Below are positions 22,342 through 31,985 of a DNA stretch of 64,000 nt, piece by piece. How positions within the stretch are numbered: position 1 is the first letter of the stretch; each line of letters starts with the position of its first letter. The stretch comes from Rhizobiaceae bacterium (GTDB lineage Bacteria > Pseudomonadota > Alphaproteobacteria > Rhizobiales > Rhizobiaceae). The translations under genes were made by a program, and so were the position numbers. The stretch lies in the NCBI GenBank assembly GCA_023953905.1, contig JAMLJA010000003.1, positions 124,001 through 188,000 of the forward strand, written 5' to 3'. The notes under the pieces are model-generated. The model searched no databases. It saw only the letters and a list, made by a program, of their open reading frames with translations, and was not told the DNA's origin.

Positions 22342-23138
22342 CCTCACGATTGCAGAGAACGAGCGACCATCTTTGGCTGTCCCTTGCCTGCCTGTTCGCA
22401 GTGTTTCCCGTACTCTTCATGCTGGTGACGTCGTTCAAGACGAGAGCCATGCTCTACGAGCCGACACGGATCCTGTTTGAGCCAACGCTCTCGAACTACA
22501 AGGCGGCGATCGTGCAGTACGGGCTGCTCAACTATCTGAAGGACAGCCTGATCGTCTGCATCATCAATGTTCTTGTCTGTGTCGTGCTTGGTACGATCAC
22601 CGGATATGCCCTCAACAGGTTCGAGATCCGTCACAAGAACCTGATCACGATTTCCATCCTGTCCTCGCGCATATTCCCGTCGATTGCGTTGGTGATCCCG
22701 TTCTATCTGATCGGCATATTCGTCCATCTTCTGGACACCTACACGATCGTCATCATCGTATTCCTGACGTTCAACCTGCCCTTCGCCGTCGTGATGATGC
22801 GCAGCTTCTTCGCCAACATCTCTTCAGACACAGAAGAAGCGGCGATGATGGACGGCTGCAGCCGTTTGGGAGCCTTGTTCCGGGTCGTGATCCCACAGGT
22901 CAAGTCCGGCCTGTTTGCGACCGCGATCATGTGCTTCCTCACTGCCTGGAACGAGTTCACCTATGTGCTCTTCCTGACCTCATCAAAGGTCCACATGATC
23001 TCCACGGCTGTCGTTTTCTTCAAGACGGAGCAAGGCATTCTGTGGGGTGAAGTCTCCGCGCTCGGCATCGTCGCGGTCCTCCCCGTCATCCTTCTGTGCT
23101 TCCTCACCCAGCGGTATCTCGTGCGCGGCATGGTGTGA
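22338..23138 (+). CDS. sugar-type ABC transporter permease 2
   Basis: 266 residues, MalG/UgpE class, with six predicted hydrophobic segments and the EAA loop TEEAAMMDGCSRLGALFRVVIP. The end TQRYLVRGMV is typical of the class. It overlaps permease 1 by four bases and lies 27 bases before the phosphatase gene. Together with the binding protein and permease 1 it forms an importer that must borrow an ATPase encoded elsewhere. Confidence 0.9.
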   Translation: MTSRLQRTSDHLWLSLACLFAVFPVLFMLVTSFKTRAMLYEPTRILFEPTLSNYKAAIVQYGLLNYLKDSLIVCIINVLVCVVLGTITGYALNRFEIRHKNLITISILSSRIFPSIALVIPFYLIGIFVHLLDTYTIVIIVFLTFNLPFAVVMMRSFFANISSDTEEAAMMDGCSRLGALFRVVIPQVKSGLFATAIMCFLTAWNEFTYVLFLTSSKVHMISTAVVFFKTEQGILWGEVSALGIVAVLPVILLCFLTQRYLVRGMV

Positions 23139-23165
23139 ACGCCACCTAGGAATGGAAATCTCTCT

Positions 23166-23942
23166 ATGAAATCTCACCTCGCTTTCACTTCGCAACTCTT
23201 CAAGGAATACGATTCCATCACATTGCCGCTCCACGGAGTTGTCGACGGCGAGGACAAGTCGGACGGATCGTCTGTCACCGAGGCGGACCGCAGGGCGTCA
23301 ACCAGTGCTCTTGAGCGGCTGAAAGCGCACACGCCCGATTACGGTGTCATCTCCGAGGAAGAGGAAGCCTCCTATCTGCCGGAGGCTGACATGCAATGGG
23401 CCGTCGATCCACTCGATGGAACGGCCTCATTCGCCCGTGGACTGCCGGTTTGGGGTCTGGGAATGGGCCTTCTCGAGAAAGATCATCCAGTTGCAGGGTA
23501 CCTGCATTTCCCGATTGTCGGAGAGAGTTTTGCGTTCGAGAACGGCATTTCGACCAGAAACGGCAAGCCATTCACTCTGCCACAGGCGCGGCAGGCGCCG
23601 GACACGCGCAACGTGATGATCACGTCGATACATGACTTTATCGACGTGCGACGGATTGATGGCTACCGCATCCACAACCTGGGTTCGAACCTCTATCACC
23701 TGATGGCGCTTGCGACTGGCCGCTGCGAAGCGATCATCACTGGCCCGTGCTTTCTTTGGGACATCGCACCGGCACTGCCGTTCACGCGGGCTCTCGGTTA
23801 TGTGGAGCGATATCTCGATGGCAGCGACCTGGAACTGGCCAGCATGTTGACACCCCCCTACGCATTTCCGGTCACCCAACCGCTCATTGTCGGCCCCGAG
23901 GATCTGGTGGACGAGCTCATCGAGAAATGTTCGGCAGGCTAA
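23166..23942 (+). CDS. inositol-monophosphatase family phosphatase
   Basis: 258 residues of the IMPase/FBPase fold. The metal-binding motifs are ISEEEEAS (replacing GEE), MQWAVDPLDGTASFARGLPVWG and the C-terminal WDIAPALPFTRALGY. It differs clearly from hisN at 15 kb (sequence only broadly similar), so it is a separate paralogue. As the last gene of the ABC operon it probably dephosphorylates an imported sugar or polyol phosphate, or removes an inhibitory phosphosugar that RpiR senses. The substrate is inferred. Confidence 0.82.
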   Translation: MKSHLAFTSQLFKEYDSITLPLHGVVDGEDKSDGSSVTEADRRASTSALERLKAHTPDYGVISEEEEASYLPEADMQWAVDPLDGTASFARGLPVWGLGMGLLEKDHPVAGYLHFPIVGESFAFENGISTRNGKPFTLPQARQAPDTRNVMITSIHDFIDVRRIDGYRIHNLGSNLYHLMALATGRCEAIITGPCFLWDIAPALPFTRALGYVERYLDGSDLELASMLTPPYAFPVTQPLIVGPEDLVDELIEKCSAG

Positions 23943-24097
23943 CGCTTTCCGCTGAAGGGCGGGCCAGTTCGGATCCTCGTTTTTAAAGTTGCTTGCCAGC
24001 GCTGAATGTTTGCCAGATGGTGGACGCATTGGGCCGCCAGTCAAAGCTGATACGCTTGGTCCTGCTCGATACCGGTTGGATCGGAACGGGAGCAATC

Positions 24098-24301
24098 ATG
24101 TCCGCCCATTACAAGCAGATGCAGCACGGCAGGGGAGATGCCGCACGTCTGCTCGACGAGCGTCTCGCCCGCAAAGAAATGGGCGAAGCCGCTTACGATG
24201 AAGCGGTGTCCTACTCTGATGACCGAGCCTTCAAGCTATTTGGCATCGTGTTTATTGTCGTGTTCGCGGCAGCTGTTTTTGGCGTGGCGTTGCTGGCCTA
24301 G
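24098..24301 (+). CDS. small single-span membrane protein
   Basis: 67 residues from ATG 24098, chosen because GGGAG precedes it and upstream codons look non-coding. The soluble N-terminus (HYKQMQHGRGDAARLLDERLARKEMGEAAYDEAV) is charged and helical. The C-terminus is one membrane span, LFGIVFIVVFAAAVFGVALL. It is an N-in or C-tail-type small protein of unknown function, not linked by spacing to the phosphatase (155 bp) and convergent with the peptidase. Confidence 0.5.
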   Translation: MSAHYKQMQHGRGDAARLLDERLARKEMGEAAYDEAVSYSDDRAFKLFGIVFIVVFAAAVFGVALLA

Positions 24302-24334
24302 TTTCGGCACTGAACTGACCCACACAGAGCGTGG

Positions 24335-25393
24335 TCAATCACATCTGCTCCTGGCACGCAGCGTCTCGATGCGCCGCGCTTTGCCGACAGCACCGATCCG
24401 GCGAACAGAGGCGTAAAACCGCTCATAGTCTCCAGAGCAGAGCTTGAACAGTCTGACAAAAGCCGGGACCTCATCGCTATAAACGGCTGTGGCTGCGAGC
24501 TTTGCATTGTTGATCGGCGCATCGAACCAGGCGTCATATCGTTTGTAACCGCCCCAGCGCCTGTCGCGCATTGTTCGGTAGCGTTTCCGCAACGTCTCGA
24601 TTGCGGCTGCCTTGGCTGCCAGTTTCTCGTCCAATCGTCCGGAACCGGCGTAGATGCGGGCCAGCTCGGCGCGTGTCTGCGACACAAGTTCGATGAACTC
24701 GGCTCTGCGTTTACGATCGGCTTCATAGCGGCGCAGCCCGGCCAGATCGCCGGTCGACCGCAGCCATTTTTCCACTCCGGTCGTCTCGACTGCGACGGCA
24801 AAGGCTTCATTGAATGCTGAATCGTTGGTCACATAGACACGTTGATGCGCAAGCTCATGAAAGACCAGGCTCGCAAGATACGTATCATCCTGAAAAAGCA
24901 TCGTGCTGAGCAGCGGATCACTTGACCAGCCGAGCGTGGAATAGGCCGTAATACCGCTGATGTAGACGTCAAAGCCTTGTCGATGAAGCACCAACGCCGC
25001 GTCATTGGCCGCTTCCTTGGAAAAATAGCCTCGATAGGGAACACATCCAAAGACCGGAAAACACCAGGTGCGTGGCGTGAGCGAAAGTTGCGGTGCAGCG
25101 AACACGGCCCATGTCACAGCGTCTCTACCGATATCGACATAGCTTCGGTAACTGCTGTTGTCGGGCAGTGACAGTTCGTCGGAAGCGAACTGGCGTATGG
25201 CGCTCGCCGACGCCATCCTGGCGCGCAATGCCTCGGGCGTCGACGGGTCCTCGATCAGCTTTCCGACGCTCTCGCGCGAGGTGATGATCTGCACATGACC
25301 CTTCAGGGATTGCGCATAGTAGGAAATCATCGTGCAACCGCCCAGGCCGAGGGTCACGATTACCAGGGTCAGCAGGAGGAATGCGCGCTGCAT
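24335..25393 (-). CDS. predicted lipoprotein aminopeptidase (COG4324)
   Basis: 352 residues from ATG 25393. A lipoprotein signal with lipobox LGGC places the lipidated Cys at residue 20. The zinc motif HELAH lies in LASLVFHELAHQRVYV, with the downstream acidic partner likely in NEAFAVAVETTGVEKW. These are marks of the COG4324 predicted aminopeptidase family. It is expected on the periplasmic face of a membrane. No partner genes are adjacent. The proteolytic substrate is unknown. Confidence 0.85.
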   Translation of the reverse strand: MQRAFLLLTLVIVTLGLGGCTMISYYAQSLKGHVQIITSRESVGKLIEDPSTPEALRARMASASAIRQFASDELSLPDNSSYRSYVDIGRDAVTWAVFAAPQLSLTPRTWCFPVFGCVPYRGYFSKEAANDAALVLHRQGFDVYISGITAYSTLGWSSDPLLSTMLFQDDTYLASLVFHELAHQRVYVTNDSAFNEAFAVAVETTGVEKWLRSTGDLAGLRRYEADRKRRAEFIELVSQTRAELARIYAGSGRLDEKLAAKAAAIETLRKRYRTMRDRRWGGYKRYDAWFDAPINNAKLAATAVYSDEVPAFVRLFKLCSGDYERFYASVRRIGAVGKARRIETLRARSRCD

Positions 25394-25530
25394 GAACGGT
25401 TCCTGGCACACTCTGTGATTTGGACGGGTCTGTCTCGGAGCAGATGTCTCCGACAGTGCCCCGTCTCGTCAAGCTTGCCCGCGTTGAAGCGCCCGAATTC
25501 TCAGATGCTGTGCGAGATTGTCGCGAAACG

Positions 25531-26277
25531 TTATGTTGCGGCGGCAGCACCCGACTTGAGGAAGCTCTGATCTGTACCGACCACAAGGAAGCGCGCGCCA
25601 CCCTCCTCCCATCTGGCCGCAGAACGGATGTTGGGGACGAATACACCAGCTGCAACGCCTGAAGCCACTGCTTCGCGCACAACACTGTCACATTGGGCCA
25701 TGATCTCGACGTCGACCGGATCTGTCAGGCCATTGGCAACCGCCAGGTCCACCGGGCCTACAAACAGGCAATCGACGCCCGGAACGCCTGCTATGGAATT
25801 GGCATTCGCGACCCCTTCAGGATCCTCGATCTGGATCACCAGCACAGTGTCTTCTCGCGCCAACTCAAGATGTGTCTTGATCGAGCGCTGTCCGTATCCC
25901 GCCGCGCGGGTGGATGGCGAAAATCCCCGGCCGCCTGGGCTGTAGCCAACGCTGGCAGCAATCCTGGAGGCCTCGGCAACATTGCTCACTCGAGGCACCA
26001 TGACGCCGGCAGCACCACAATCCAAAACGGTCTGTATCCATTCGACAGTCGGCGAAGGCACGCGAACAAGCAGCGCAATGCCTGCGGCACGAGCCGCAAG
26101 CACACAGTGATCGACACCCTCTCGACCGATTGGAGCATGCTCCGCGTCGAGAACGAGGAAATCGAACCCCGCCGCACCCAGGATCTCGATGACCGCCGGG
26201 TGGGCCGTCTTGACGAAGGTGCCCACACAGCGGTCGCCCCGCTTGAGCCGTGCCCGAAAAGCCGAATTGACGTTCAC
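25531..26277 (-). CDS. HpcH/HpaI family aldolase
   Basis: 248 residues, class II (metal-dependent) 2-keto-3-deoxy acid aldolase fold. Motifs are FVKTAHPAVIEILGAAGFDFLVLDAEH, VMVPRVSN, VIQIEDPEGVANANSI with the metal Glu, and FVGPVDLAVANG with the metal Asp. The family splits 2-oxo-hydroxy acids to pyruvate or a relative. It is the last gene of the TRAP/hydantoinase cluster, 17 bases after hyuB, so it likely handles an end product of that pathway. Exact substrate not determinable. Confidence 0.88.
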   Translation of the reverse strand: MNVNSAFRARLKRGDRCVGTFVKTAHPAVIEILGAAGFDFLVLDAEHAPIGREGVDHCVLAARAAGIALLVRVPSPTVEWIQTVLDCGAAGVMVPRVSNVAEASRIAASVGYSPGGRGFSPSTRAAGYGQRSIKTHLELAREDTVLVIQIEDPEGVANANSIAGVPGVDCLFVGPVDLAVANGLTDPVDVEIMAQCDSVVREAVASGVAAGVFVPNIRSAARWEEGGARFLVVGTDQSFLKSGAAAAT

Positions 26278-26293
26278 AGTCGCCTACCAGTCT

Positions 26294-27841
26294 TCAGGCT
26301 GCGCCGAATCCGCCGCCACCCGGCGTCACCATGAACACCTCGTCCCCCGGCTGCATTTCCATCTTGCGCGTATCGGAAATCGGCTTGCCATTGATCTCGA
26401 AACGTCCCGCAGCGCCATCCGCGCCACCGAGCAATCCTTCCGGACGGGATTTTAGCCGGCTGGGAACACTGTTGAGCAGCCAGTTTGAGTTGGTGCGCAT
26501 GCGATAGCCGATCCGCTGGCCATCGCCACCCGTCTGCTTGCCCTCACCTCCCGTGCCGCGCTCCAGTTCCTTGCAGGTGAACACGATTGGATAGGACGCC
26601 TCCAGCACTTCGACGGGAACCGCTGACACCCCGGTCGGATAGCAGATCGCCGACAGACCCGGCTTCTTGGCGCGCGCGCCCATGCCGCCCGAATAGTTGA
26701 ACATAGAGCTGGTGAAGGGTTTTCCGGCAGCGTCCCGGCCTTGAATCTGAATGGTCCAGACGGCGCCGGACCCTTCGGCCACGACCTCGTCGGGAACAAC
26801 TTGAGCCAGCGCCTTGAGGACTGGGAACGGCACATACATGCCGACCACGTGACGCGCGTTTACCGGCGAAGGATAGCGCGCGTTGACCACGCATTCATCG
26901 GGCAGTTTCAGCTTGATCGGCGCGAGGCTCCCGGCGTTGTTGGGCAAATCCGGATTGAGGGTCGAGCGCACCGCGAAGGTCGCATAGGCATGCGTGTAGG
27001 CCGGGACGACATTGATGCCCATATGGCTCGGACCGGACGATCCTTCGAAATCGATGGTGATTTCACCCGCGTCCGCGTCAATCGTGACCGCGGTCTTGAG
27101 CGTGATCACATGGCCGCCGGACACGTCGAATTCGGAGCTCCCATGATATGTTCCAGAGGGGAGCTGGCGGATCCTGTCGCGCATTGCGTTTTCAGACCGC
27201 GAAATGATCTCCTCGGACAGACTGGAAATATCATCGAGCTTGTACCGGTCGCACAGCGCGTTCAGCCGCTCGGCCGCGATCATGCCGCTGGAAACCTGCG
27301 CGCCAAGATCGCCCATAAGCGCATCGGGCGTCCGCACATTGCGCTTTATGATGTCGAACAGCGTCTTGTTGGGCCGCCCTTCTTCGTAGAGCTTCATCAC
27401 CGGAATCCAGAGGCCTTCCTCATGGATGTCGCGGGCGCCGGAGCCGATCCCATAGCCGCCAATGTCGGTATGGTGGATGGTCGAACCGGCATAGCCGATG
27501 ATGCGGTCATGGCGAAAGATCGGTGACAAGATCGTAATGTCGAAGAAGTGGCCGGCCGACATCCAAGGATCGTTCGTGATCAGGACGTCGCCTGGCTTCA
27601 GCGTTGATGTGTCAATCTCGGCCAGAAGGTTCGACGCGGCCGCCGCCAGCGAGTTGATGTGTCCGGGCGTACCCGTCACAGCCTGCGCAACCATCCTTGC
27701 CTTTTCGTCGAAGAGGCCGTTGGCCAGATCTCCCGCTTCACGCACGATCGGGCTGAAGGCGATGCGCTGGAGGGCGCGAGCCTGCTCGCTGACAATGCCG
27801 ATGATGTTGCTCCAGAGGATCTGCAGTTCTACGCCGTCCAT
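26294..27841 (-). CDS. hydantoinase B / oxoprolinase family subunit
   Basis: 515 residues, family length about 520-580. Motifs ITNDPWMSAGHFFDITILSPIF, STIHHTDIGGYG and the C-terminal Gly-rich end MVTPGGGGFG are diagnostic. HyuB-type proteins pair with HyuA to hydrolyse cyclic imides or amides such as N-methylhydantoin and 5-oxoproline with ATP, and related pairs carboxylate acetone or acetophenone. It overlaps the hyuA stop by one base, so the two are translationally coupled. Substrate is open. Confidence 0.92.
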   Translation of the reverse strand: MDGVELQILWSNIIGIVSEQARALQRIAFSPIVREAGDLANGLFDEKARMVAQAVTGTPGHINSLAAAASNLLAEIDTSTLKPGDVLITNDPWMSAGHFFDITILSPIFRHDRIIGYAGSTIHHTDIGGYGIGSGARDIHEEGLWIPVMKLYEEGRPNKTLFDIIKRNVRTPDALMGDLGAQVSSGMIAAERLNALCDRYKLDDISSLSEEIISRSENAMRDRIRQLPSGTYHGSSEFDVSGGHVITLKTAVTIDADAGEITIDFEGSSGPSHMGINVVPAYTHAYATFAVRSTLNPDLPNNAGSLAPIKLKLPDECVVNARYPSPVNARHVVGMYVPFPVLKALAQVVPDEVVAEGSGAVWTIQIQGRDAAGKPFTSSMFNYSGGMGARAKKPGLSAICYPTGVSAVPVEVLEASYPIVFTCKELERGTGGEGKQTGGDGQRIGYRMRTNSNWLLNSVPSRLKSRPEGLLGGADGAAGRFEINGKPISDTRKMEMQPGDEVFMVTPGGGGFGAA

Positions 27842-29919
27842 CAGTTGATTTCCTTCGTCTTTTCGGCAACGAGGCTGCCAGTTTCATGGAGCGAGAGGTT
27901 CCATCCGTCGAGGATGAAGATCGTCGTTTCGCGTTCTTCGATGATTGCCGGGCCGACGATAAGATCATCTGCGGTGATGTCCGCGCGCCGATAGACCGAG
28001 ACCTCCGTGGCATTCCCGTGCAGATAGACTGTCCGCGAACCGGTGCGCGCCGCGCCTTCCGGCGTGCCCTGCGCTTTGGTCTTGCGTTCGGGCTTGCGCC
28101 CGAATCCGCTCAGCCGCCAGTTGACGAGCTCGATCTTCATGCCGTCGAGCTTCAATCCGTACTGTAATTCGTATTCGCGTTCGAAAAGATCGCGAATGAC
28201 CTGAACGTCGCGATCGGCTCTCGGATCGGCCGGAAGGTCAATGCGCAATTCGGACTGCTGGCCGAGGTAACGAAGATCGACACCGAAGGAGAAACCGACA
28301 TCTTCATCGCGAATGCCGGCTTCCTTGAGCGCCTGCGCGCTCTCGTCGGTCATGTGGGTCAGCGTGGCGTCGACCTCATCCCAGTCGAGTTCATCGAGCA
28401 GACAGACCTGGCTGCGGACCAGATCGATCTGCGCCGGTGTGACGAGGGTGCCGAATGCCGATAGCACGCTTGCCAAAGGCGGATAGATCACCTTCGAACT
28501 ATCGACGAGATCGGCCACCATGCAGGCATGGACTGGCCCCGCGCCGCCGAAGGCAAGCATCGGCAGTCCACGATAATCGATACCGCGGTCCGTGGCGTGC
28601 GTACGGGTCGCGGCGGCCATCTGCTCGCAAACGACTTCGAAAACACCCCACGCCGCTTTCTCGAGCGTTACGCCCAGCTTGCCCGCAAGTGCATTCAGCG
28701 CACCGCGCGCGCCATCTGCATCGAGCGTCATGTCTCCACCGAGGAAGCGGTCGGGATCGAGTATGCCCAGCACGACATCCGCGTCGGTCACGGTCGGCTG
28801 CTCGCCGCCTCGCCCGTAGCAGACCGGCCCCGGTATCGAGCCCGCGCTTTCTGGTCCGATCTTGAGAAGCCCGAGACTGTCCACGGACGCAATTGACCCG
28901 CCGCCCGCGCCAATCTCGATCATGTCGATCGAAGGCACGGTGATCGGCATGCCGCTGCCGGGCTTGAATCGATATCTGCGATCGACCTCGAAGGTGCCAG
29001 TCACCAGCGGTTCATGGTTCTGGATGAGACACGCCTTTGCAGTCGTTCCGCCCATGTCGAAGGAAATGAGGTTGGGAATGTCGAACAGGCGCGAGAAGAA
29101 GCACGCGACCAGAGCGCCTGCGGCGGGACCGGATTCAATCATGCGCACAGGGAACCTCCCTGCCCGTTCGGCGCCAATGACACCGCCGTTGGAAAGCATG
29201 ATCAAAGGCTGCTGGGTGAAGCCTCGCGCCTGCAACTGTTCGATGAGTGCAAGCAGATATGGCCGCGTGATCGGCACGGTGAATGCGTTGATCGCCACGG
29301 TCGATGTGCGAAGATATTCGCGCATCTGCGGTGCGATCTCGCTGGAGACGGACACATAGATATCGGGCGCTTCCTCCTGGAAGACGCGACGGACAACTTC
29401 CTCGCTTTCGCCATTGCGATAGGCGTTCAGGAGGCAGACGGCGATGGAAACGATACCCTTGTCACGACACTGCAAAATGATGGCACGCACCTCTTCGGGA
29501 TCGACCGCAACGTCCACGCTGCCGTCGGCGAACATGCGTTCATGCAGGGTGAAGGTTCTGTCCGAAGGGATCAGCGGCTCGGCAAACTCGATCTGCGGAT
29601 CGTACATGTCATAGCGGTGCTCCTCGCGAATATAGAGCACATCGCGAAAACCCTCGGTCAGGATCAGGCCCACCGGCGGTCCCTTGCGCTCGATGAGCGC
29701 ATTCGTCACGACCGTGGTTGCATGAACGACGACGTCGTCCACGTCGGTCGATCCAATTCCCGCGCGGTTAAGCACCAGATCCACGCCACGGAAGAAGCCT
29801 TCCAGAAGATCACCGTGAGTGGTGAGCGTCTTGTCGACAAAACTGCTTCCGTCCGACGAGAGAAGAACGGCGTCGGTGAACGTGCCGCCGATATCGACCG
29901 CCAGTGAATATCGGGTCAT
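27841..29919 (-). CDS. hydantoinase A / oxoprolinase family subunit
   Basis: 692 residues from ATG 29919 (MTRYSLAVDIGGTFTDAVLL), the actin-like ATPase motif being next to the N-terminus. Other family blocks are HATTVVTNALIERKGP, ISFDMGGTTAKACLIQ and MLAFGGAGPVHACMVADL. It is the ATP-binding partner of the following hyuB. It overlaps the end of the upstream IclR gene by four bases, so regulator, HyuA and HyuB are probably read from one message. Whether it acts on hydantoins, oxoproline or another ring is not decided by sequence. Confidence 0.92.
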   Translation of the reverse strand: MTRYSLAVDIGGTFTDAVLLSSDGSSFVDKTLTTHGDLLEGFFRGVDLVLNRAGIGSTDVDDVVVHATTVVTNALIERKGPPVGLILTEGFRDVLYIREEHRYDMYDPQIEFAEPLIPSDRTFTLHERMFADGSVDVAVDPEEVRAIILQCRDKGIVSIAVCLLNAYRNGESEEVVRRVFQEEAPDIYVSVSSEIAPQMREYLRTSTVAINAFTVPITRPYLLALIEQLQARGFTQQPLIMLSNGGVIGAERAGRFPVRMIESGPAAGALVACFFSRLFDIPNLISFDMGGTTAKACLIQNHEPLVTGTFEVDRRYRFKPGSGMPITVPSIDMIEIGAGGGSIASVDSLGLLKIGPESAGSIPGPVCYGRGGEQPTVTDADVVLGILDPDRFLGGDMTLDADGARGALNALAGKLGVTLEKAAWGVFEVVCEQMAAATRTHATDRGIDYRGLPMLAFGGAGPVHACMVADLVDSSKVIYPPLASVLSAFGTLVTPAQIDLVRSQVCLLDELDWDEVDATLTHMTDESAQALKEAGIRDEDVGFSFGVDLRYLGQQSELRIDLPADPRADRDVQVIRDLFEREYELQYGLKLDGMKIELVNWRLSGFGRKPERKTKAQGTPEGAARTGSRTVYLHGNATEVSVYRRADITADDLIVGPAIIEERETTIFILDGWNLSLHETGSLVAEKTKEIN

Positions 29920-30698
29920 ACATAATACTCCGTGCATCCAAGATGGTGTGAGATGGTCTTTGCGGCGGCAAGGACCGCAGCGACCTGACCGGCTTCGGGC
30001 TCGACCTTGATGGACTGAACCGAACCGGCAATTGTGATGGTGGCCACCATGTCATTGGTGGAATCGAAGATCGGCGCCGACAGAGCGTTGACGCCGGGCA
30101 GGGATTCTTCCGGCGCCACTGCCCAGAATTGATCGCGTGCCCGGCGCACCTGCGCTTCCAGAGCCGCGACATCGGTGTTTGTCTTGCTCGTCAGCGCCTG
30201 CAGCTGGCTTTGGCGAACCTGATCCCAGAGTATCGAAGGCCCGAAGGCGAGAGCCAGCTTGCCCTGAGCCGACGCGTGAAAGGCAAGAATGGCCCCCGGC
30301 TTCGTCACGATCTGGACGGGCGTCTCAACGCGCACAATGTCCACCACGCGCATTCCGGTGGATTCCAGCACGGAGAGAGTTGTCGTCTCCCCCACGCCGT
30401 CGCGCAGCGAGATCATCACCGGCCGCGCAACGCTCAGCAGCTGGGTGCCGTCAGCGACCGCCTGACCGATATGGAACAGCTTGAGCGTCAGGCGATAGCG
30501 TTCGGTGTCGCTGTCCTGTCGGACATAGCCGCTCGCGACCAGAGCCTGCAGAAACCGGTAGACCCGGGCCTTGGGCATCTCGAGCCGTCGTGCCAGATCG
30601 GTCAGTCGGATGCCATCATGGATCGGAGCCATTTCCTCGATGATCCGGAAGGCGACCTGGGTGGACTGATTGGCGGATTTTTCGGTGGACTGGGACAT
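29916..30698 (-). CDS. IclR family transcriptional regulator
   Basis: 260 residues. The N-terminal winged helix is at about residues 15-75 (GIRLTDLARRLEMPKARVYRFLQAL), followed by the IclR effector-binding domain with AILAFHASAQGKLALAF and PGVNALSAPIFD. It lies inside the operon between dctM-like and hyuA-like genes and very likely controls it, through the paired palindromes upstream of the binding-protein gene at 34 kb. The effector is unknown. Confidence 0.9.
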   Translation of the reverse strand: MSQSTEKSANQSTQVAFRIIEEMAPIHDGIRLTDLARRLEMPKARVYRFLQALVASGYVRQDSDTERYRLTLKLFHIGQAVADGTQLLSVARPVMISLRDGVGETTTLSVLESTGMRVVDIVRVETPVQIVTKPGAILAFHASAQGKLALAFGPSILWDQVRQSQLQALTSKTNTDVAALEAQVRRARDQFWAVAPEESLPGVNALSAPIFDSTNDMVATITIAGSVQSIKVEPEAGQVAAVLAAAKTISHHLGCTEYYV

Positions 30699-30707
30699 AG
30701 CGCGCTC

Positions 30708-31985
30708 CTATCGGCCAAATATCGTTGGCAAGGTCAGCGACACCGCCGGAACGAATGCAACCGCCATCAAGACCACAAGGCAGATCGCGATCATCGGCAG
30801 CGCGGCACGGGTGACCTTGTCGACCGACACCCTCCCGATCGCACTGACGATGAACAGGCAAAGCCCGACAGGCGGCGTGATCATGCCGATCATCAGGTTG
30901 AGCACGATCATCACACCGAATTGAACGGGATCCATTCCGATCACGGGCGCGAGCAGATTGAGGATCGGCATGGCAAGCACAAGCGCCGCCAAAGGCTCTA
31001 GAAAGAAGCCCAGAATCAGGATGATCAGGTTGAGCAGAAGGATCAGGAGAACAGGTGAATCTGTGATCTCCAGTAGGCCCTGCGCAATATTCTGGGGAAT
31101 GTTTTCAATGCCCAGAATGAACGATGTCATGCTGGCCATCGCAACGACCAGCATCACGCCCGCAGACATTGTTGCCGTCTCGTAGAATGCGTCCTTGATC
31201 TGCTTCAGCGAAAGGCTGCGGTAGAAGAACATGCCAACCAGAAGCGCGTAGATCGCGGCAACCGCAGCCGCCTCGGTCGGGGTGACCGCACCGCTGCGGA
31301 TACCGCCGACAATGATGACAGGCAGAAACAGTGCGGGCAGCGCGTTGAGGATTGCCCTGTTGCGCTCATTCGCAGGCAAGACCTCCGAAAGAGGATGGCC
31401 GTCGCGACGTCCCTTGACCAGCGTATAGACGATCAGCAGGCCACAGAGCAGGAATGCGGGAAGAATGCCTGCTAGAAACAGGTCTCCAATGGATGTGCCG
31501 GTCAGCACGCCATAGAGAATGAGCGACAGCGAGGGCGGAACAAGCGGGCCGAGCAACGATCCGGTCGCCGTCAGCGCCGCAGCATAGGCAGCGGGATAGC
31601 CGGCACGTTTCATCGCGGGGATCATGATGCTGCCGAGGGCGGACGCCTCGGCGGTCGCCGCGCCACTCACGCCTGAAAACAGCATGCTGGCCACGACCGT
31701 CACTGCGGCCAGGCCGCCGCGCACCCGACCGACCAGCATTTGCGCCAGCCTTACGATCTGCTGCGTGAGGTTGGCGGCATTCATGAGATTGCCCGCCAGC
31801 ACGAAAAAAGGAATCGTCAGCAGGACGAAGTTGTCGATTCCGGCAATCAGCTTCTGCGGAAAGGCGAGCATGAGGGCAAGATTGCCCGTGAACACGAGGT
31901 AGCTCAGCGAAGCAAGCCCCAGCGACAACGCGATCGGAACGCCCAGGACCAGAAAGACCGCAAATGCAATAAGGTAGAGCGTCAT
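30708..31985 (-). CDS. TRAP transporter large permease (DctM type)
   Basis: 425 residues, almost wholly hydrophobic, about 12 spans. Family blocks LTIPFFVLAGNLMNAANLTQ, SGVSGAATAEASALGSIMIPAM and GMITPPVGLCLFI are present. It is the ion-coupled translocation subunit. Its ATG overlaps the stop of the small permease by one base, and the IclR gene follows after 9 bases. Confidence 0.95.
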   Translation of the reverse strand: MTLYLIAFAVFLVLGVPIALSLGLASLSYLVFTGNLALMLAFPQKLIAGIDNFVLLTIPFFVLAGNLMNAANLTQQIVRLAQMLVGRVRGGLAAVTVVASMLFSGVSGAATAEASALGSIMIPAMKRAGYPAAYAAALTATGSLLGPLVPPSLSLILYGVLTGTSIGDLFLAGILPAFLLCGLLIVYTLVKGRRDGHPLSEVLPANERNRAILNALPALFLPVIIVGGIRSGAVTPTEAAAVAAIYALLVGMFFYRSLSLKQIKDAFYETATMSAGVMLVVAMASMTSFILGIENIPQNIAQGLLEITDSPVLLILLLNLIILILGFFLEPLAALVLAMPILNLLAPVIGMDPVQFGVMIVLNLMIGMITPPVGLCLFIVSAIGRVSVDKVTRAALPMIAICLVVLMAVAFVPAVSLTLPTIFGR

